DNA of 43,525 bases from Phycisphaerales bacterium (GTDB taxonomy: Bacteria > Planctomycetota > Phycisphaerae > Phycisphaerales > UBA1924). The translations under genes were made by a program, and so were the position numbers. The notes below the pieces were generated by a model. That model saw only the letters and a list, made by a program, of their open reading frames with translations. It searched no databases and was not told where the DNA came from. Positions 41,701 through 43,525 of this stretch are shown here, piece by piece. Within the stretch, counting starts at the first letter, position 1. Every line of letters begins with the position of its first letter. Location: positions 1-43,525 of the forward strand of contig JAEPQP010000009.1 of NCBI GenBank assembly GCA_017640485.1. Reading direction: 5' to 3'.

Positions 41701-43525
41701 TGCTCAGCGTTGTCGTCGACATCGACGCTTGGACCATCATTATCCGCTTCAACAATCACATTGACACGAACTGTGTGTGATCCGCTCTCGTCCTCAACGG
41801 TGACATCGAAGCTATAAACTTCGTTGTCCGTGAGTTCTGGAGCTGTAAATGTTGGGCTCGCGGTATCCGCTCCGTTGAGATCGATGGTCTCGGTTCCCGC
41901 GACCTGAGTCCAGGTGTACTGGACATCATCGCCGGCATTGGTCACACCGATATTCAGCGTAGTGAGTTCACCCTCGGTCGCCATGATGGTTGGGGGCGCT
42001 TCAACTTGCAACGGCCCGCTTTGACCAACTCCTGCATCTCCGCCGTCTTGTTGATTGCCGTCGCCATTGTCACCACCATCCTCGGCTCCGCCATCACCGG
42101 CCTGCGGATCATTGGGATCGGCTTCACCGCCCTGATCTTCTTCCCCTTGCTCGCCGGCGTTCTGATCACCGCCGTTTTGTTCGTTCCCGCCTTGAGCACC
42201 GCCGTCAGCCCCCGCTTGGGCACCGTCTCCTGGATTGCCATCCCCACCACCCGCATCGACGGCGTTGGCGTTGACTTGTACTGTAATCGTATCGATTGTG
42301 GTCGATGTACCGTCGGTCACCTCGACCTGGAAGACCAGTTCGGCGTCCTCATCGACCGATGGTGCACCAAAGGTCGCTTCGGATGAACCAGCATCGCTGA
42401 TCTCGACTTCTGGACCCGAAATCTGGGTCCAGTTGTACAGCACGGCTTTCCCTTCCGGATCCTCACCGTTCGCCGTGAGTGTCCCCGTATCACCAGAATC
42501 AACAGCGAAGTTTGCGCCGGCTTCTACAGTTGGCGCGTCGTTGACCGCGTTGACCAGCACATCGACCGTACCGACCGACGAGACATCGCCGTCGCTTGCG
42601 GTCACTTCAAAGGTGAGCCAAGAATTCGTGATTCCCTCTGGAGAGGTGAATGTTGGGTTTTGAGAATCCGTTCCGCTGAGTTCAACCGGAGTCCCACCGA
42701 CCTGTCTCCATGAGTAGGTCACCCCTTCGCCCTCTGGATCGGTTGCACTTGCTGACAGCTCGACCGCTTCATGCTCACCAACCACTTGTGATGGAAGTGA
42801 AGTAAACTCAGGAGCATCATCATCGGCATTGATCGTGACCATCACACTGTCGGTCGATTCGTTGACGCCGTCAGAGACTGTGAGCTCGAAGCTGACATTG
42901 GTATTCACCACACCCTCTGGTGCATCAAAGGTAGCGGTTGGTGCGTTTGCATCTGTGAGCGTAACCGGTGGTCCGGAGGTTTGTCTCCAGGTATAGGTGA
43001 GTTCGTCGCTGTCTGAATCATCCGCGGTTGCAACGAGTTCAACTGTCTTCCCTTCCTCGACCTCGAAGTCTTCACCCGCACTGATCACGGCCGCATCATC
43101 GACGGCATCGACATGGATCGTGACAAATTCCACGACTTCAGTCTCGCCGTCCGATGCGGTCAGTTTAAAGACCAGATCGGTGCTCTCCGTTGACTGATTT
43201 GCTGTGAATGTTGGGTTCAATGAATCCGCGTTCTCAAGTTCGACCGGTGGTCCAGAGACTTGTTCCCATGTCTGGATTGTTGCGTACCCCTCAGGATCTA
43301 CGACCGATGCGCCGAGCGTGACCGCATCCCCCTCATTCACGGTTTGATCCGCGTCCATGTCGATGACAACCGGATCATTTTCCGCTGAGATCGCGATCGT
43401 GATGTACTGGGTCCCGGTGTTGGTGCCGTCAGACACCTCGGCGCGGAAACGGAGCACTGTATCGCTGTCTGATTCTGGCGCTTGGAATGAGGGCTGGCTG
43501 GTGTCCGTGCCGTCCAGTTCGACGA
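35757..43525 (-). CDS. Giant PKD/cadherin-like repeat surface protein, N-terminus beyond window
   Basis: The frame is open from the window edge to TGA 35757-35759, giving about 2589 visible residues; the start and any signal peptide lie past 43525. In order: about five Ig/PKD-like repeats (motifs YTWTQTSGPxV and FELTVSDG), a Gly/Asp/Gln-rich linker, five more PKD-like repeats, three cadherin-like repeats (NDAP...ED...SGSTGITFSVSDGE) alternating with two variant modules, eight tandem 111-residue modules (ASGFEDSPIELDI, NVPEGASLSAG, DNGDGTWTL, FSGSFDLEI), and a 178-residue acidic tail ending in a short hydrophobic stretch and a basic end. The many Asp residues suggest calcium binding. Likely an extracellular adhesin; first visible gene of the operon. 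Confidence 0.88.
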   Translation of the reverse strand, partial: VELDGTDTSQPSFQAPESDSDTVLRFRAEVSDGTNTGTQYITIAISAENDPVVIDMDADQTVNEGDAVTLGASVVDPEGYATIQTWEQVSGPPVELENADSLNPTFTANQSTESTDLVFKLTASDGETEVVEFVTIHVDAVDDAAVISAGEDFEVEEGKTVELVATADDSDSDELTYTWRQTSGPPVTLTDANAPTATFDAPEGVVNTNVSFELTVSDGVNESTDSVMVTINADDDAPEFTSLPSQVVGEHEAVELSASATDPEGEGVTYSWRQVGGTPVELSGTDSQNPTFTSPEGITNSWLTFEVTASDGDVSSVGTVDVLVNAVNDAPTVEAGANFAVDSGDTGTLTANGEDPEGKAVLYNWTQISGPEVEISDAGSSEATFGAPSVDEDAELVFQVEVTDGTSTTIDTITVQVNANAVDAGGGDGNPGDGAQAGADGGAQGGNEQNGGDQNAGEQGEEDQGGEADPNDPQAGDGGAEDGGDNGDGNQQDGGDAGVGQSGPLQVEAPPTIMATEGELTTLNIGVTNAGDDVQYTWTQVAGTETIDLNGADTASPTFTAPELTDNEVYSFDVTVEDESGSHTVRVNVIVEADNDGPSVDVDDNAEHVRGSLYSVGSSASDSEGQNLSYRWVQTGGPDVKIRSGNSPELRFSTRGLDEPGEITFELQVSDGTNISTDQVILNVEPGNTLPSVSAGPDQTATEGELVQLTSAASDEDGDELTYTWVQTGGPEVELSDPNSPTPTFEAPDTDGTEEITFELTVSDGIADVIDSVVISVDGVNDIPIVDAGPFQSVNENDFVTLASTVSDPDSENLTYTWTQTGGPSVTLDGADTATATFTAPDQISNSYATFELEVSDGEHTVVDTVVVLINADNDAPTLDAGPDFSIDEETAVQLSANASDPEGTTLMHEWIQTGGPDVDLSDPFSIDPTFESPNVASDTELTFQITTTDGEHTVVDTVTVTVTGINDAPDPINATTVATEDTPTPVVLAGSDPDIDQEITSFRIDSLPSTGSLTFEGNAVDAGDVFTAEQIESGDLVFTPASDYSGSTGITFSVSDGEAWSAEPATQTIVVVGEADAPVISTADANGTEESPIALSVDVALSDTDGSESITSINVSGAPAGSILTDGVTTVTAWDGTADISGLQLDDLQIIPADNHDSDFTLTISATSTEADSGDSTTGAATIDVHIDAVNDPPIAVDGTVEVNEDETAVISLGSMEVDSGDQPESYRIENLPTNGTLLIDGVAVEAGDEVSAHDVSRGRLTFEPSADWSGSTEFDFCVSDGEVWSESDATFTINVSGVADAPVVEVSDAFGSEDSSISLDVSTSLTDADGSEEISSITVSGAPAGSVFSDGVNTATALGQDVDLTGWDLSSLSVTPSANYDMNFDLEFSVTSTEPDSGDSTTTTAELTVHLDGVNDAPIVQAGSVEISEDGVATIELNTLELDTGDSVESIRIDSLPANGTLMLDGVEVSEGQVIDKALVDDGSLTFESNENWSGTTSLQFSAFDGDLWSETQGEHTINVVAEADAAQLTSSDASGYEDAAIDLDIKSSLVDSDGSETLTVVISNVPEGATLSAGVENGDGSWTLEPGQLDGLSVTPPSDFSGSFDLQIESTTQEANGDTATVASSLTVDVQGVADTPALSVSDASGFEDSPIELDISSNLTDTDGSETLSVVVSNVPEGASLSAGVDNGDGTWTLTSDQLDGLSITAPENFSGSFDLEIAATSTEADGDTATSDPSTLTVTVSGVADVAELSASDASGLEDSAIDLDISSTLNDADGSETLTVVVSNVPEGASLSAGVDNGDGTWTLEPDQLDGLSVTPPSNFSGSFDLQIAATTTEVDGDTAVVQTSLSVDVQGVADAPSLSVTDASGFEDSPIELDISSTLSDTDGSESLSVVISNVPEGASLSAGTDNGDGTWTLQPDQLDGLSVTPPENFSGSFDLEIQSTSTEADGDSATSTSTLTVNVEGVADSPLLTVSDASGLEDSPIDLDIAPSLSDTDGSESLSIVVSNVPDGATFSAGVDNGDGTWSLQPDQLDGLSVTPPENFSGTFDLEVHATSTEADGDTASSSSTITVSVEGVADSAEVSDSVVTGQEDSPISLNIQSDLVDADGSESLTINISNVPEGATLSSGTDNGDGTWTISSDQIQDLTITPPENFSGSFELEIESITTETDGDSASINSTLTVEVEGVADSPFLTVADASGNEDSSIDLDISPALSDTDGSESISQVVISGVPEGATLSTGTDNGDGTWTLDPGQLENLSVNPPENFSGSFDLSVEATAVEADGDTATSTASITVDVEAVADAPDLETSSAKGLQNNPIPLSIDASLTDTDGSESIEITISGVPKGASLNAGIDNGDGSWTLSLDELEGLSMDPDPAYSGKFELEVTATTTDGDSVAMSEATIDVEVYPQVSEDPEADNETDEKAQGPREIDWGDENDLGVVSMETELDSTFNEIDDSLNEIAVGSTDIEEVAQMGEDFIGEIMPIVAEGTESDAPVPPPNEPLFEFVRAENADQEVGAAGETQDRGMGTSEELSGNAESDKSSATERFASTFSVLWGLVRSLGARDSNSEKQSSEHASRGKRR
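36290..38945 (-). repeat. Eight tandem ~333-bp coding repeats
   Basis: Eight consecutive modules of about 111 residues, each beginning near VAD(A/S/T)P and containing NVPEGASLSAG-type, DNGDGTWTL-type and FSGSFDLEI-type segments. Similarity is also visible in the DNA (recurrent GAAGTTCTC and CCATCGAGTTG stretches). The middle copies are most alike, while the copy nearest the C-terminus (SAKGLQNNPIPLS) has diverged. Boundaries are approximate. Confidence 0.8.
38946..40649 (-). repeat. Alternating cadherin-like and variant modules
   Basis: Three units of the NDAP...VNEDET...LTFEPSADWSGSTEFDFCVSDGE kind alternate with two units of the SDAFGSEDSSISLDV...GAPAGS kind. The latter are longer relatives of the tandem modules that follow. 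This hybrid zone connects the PKD-like half to the tandem array. Boundaries are approximate. Confidence 0.65.
40650..42011 (-). repeat. Second PKD/Ig-like repeat block (five units)
   Basis: Five units of about 92 residues, each with YTWTQTGGPxVxL, PTFxAP and FELxVSDG-like segments, and an inter-repeat NDAPxxDAGP junction. One unit (SYRWVQTGGPDVKIRSG) is more divergent. Boundaries are approximate. Confidence 0.7.
42012..42260 (-). other. Low-complexity Gly/Asp/Gln/Asn-rich linker
   Basis: About 83 residues made almost entirely of Gly, Asp, Asn, Gln, Glu and Ala (for example GGAQGGNEQNGGDQNAGEQG) separate two blocks of PKD-like repeats. The linker stays in frame, so it is part of the protein, probably a flexible acidic spacer. 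Confidence 0.8.
42261..43525 (-). repeat. First PKD/Ig-like repeat block (four and a half units visible)
   Basis: Units of about 93 residues with WRQTSGPPVTL, PTATFDAPEG and FELTVSDGV-type segments. The first unit is cut by the window edge and continues beyond it. The order of units follows the same pattern as the second block. Confidence 0.7.

Overview
The window looks like a chromosomal segment of a Planctomycetota bacterium, most likely class Phycisphaerae. This is inferred from content: several Tat-signal Gfo/Idh/MocA dehydrogenases and TIM-barrel sugar isomerases, a SUMF1-domain lipoprotein, an M50-protease/HlyD fusion with a giant repeat protein, and moderately high GC with dense, often overlapping genes. 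No mobile element, rRNA, tRNA or CRISPR array is visible.

Layout. 1-428 (-): 5' end of an ALDH7-type aldehyde dehydrogenase cut by the window edge. 549-3167 (+): sulfotransferase with a C-terminal membrane domain, then crcB-sixA. 3172-4560 (-): secreted alpha/beta hydrolase. 4639-5664 (+): DUF368/PopT-type undecaprenyl-phosphate translocase. 5596-7556 (-): tatD-lgt. 7609-8556 (+): nnrD. 8713-15360 (+): a histidine operon with an apparent His-rich leader peptide and attenuator, followed by hisG-hisC-hisB-hisH-hisF-hisAIE-hisD. HisA, HisI and HisE are one fused polypeptide. Only histidinol-phosphatase is missing for the full pathway. 15378-20799 (-): a five-gene operon with a SUMF1 lipoprotein and two alternating pairs of Tat-exported Gfo/Idh/MocA dehydrogenase and TIM-barrel isomerase, probably carbohydrate processing in the cell envelope. 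20741-21769 (+): apbE, overlapping the previous operon head to head. 21837-22451 (-): membrane-anchored unknown with a strong terminator. 22632-24194 (+): FeS-BCP-type (6-4) photolyase. 24207-27273 (-): AbgT transporter and MscS channel. 27533-30270 (+): radical SAM protein plus a DUF4130-UdgX fusion, a DNA-repair pair.

30287-43525 (-): a tight five-gene operon. In transcription order it encodes a giant PKD/cadherin-like repeat protein (start beyond the window), a PilZ protein, a GAF-GAF-TM-HlyD fusion, a PqqD-like/M50 protease/lipoyl fusion, and a stand-alone HlyD-type adaptor. I read this as a candidate uncharacterised, possibly c-di-GMP-responsive system for exporting or displaying a giant surface adhesin. 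It is the main candidate for a new system. The second is the his attenuator, where the anti-terminator and terminator pairings can be written out base by base.
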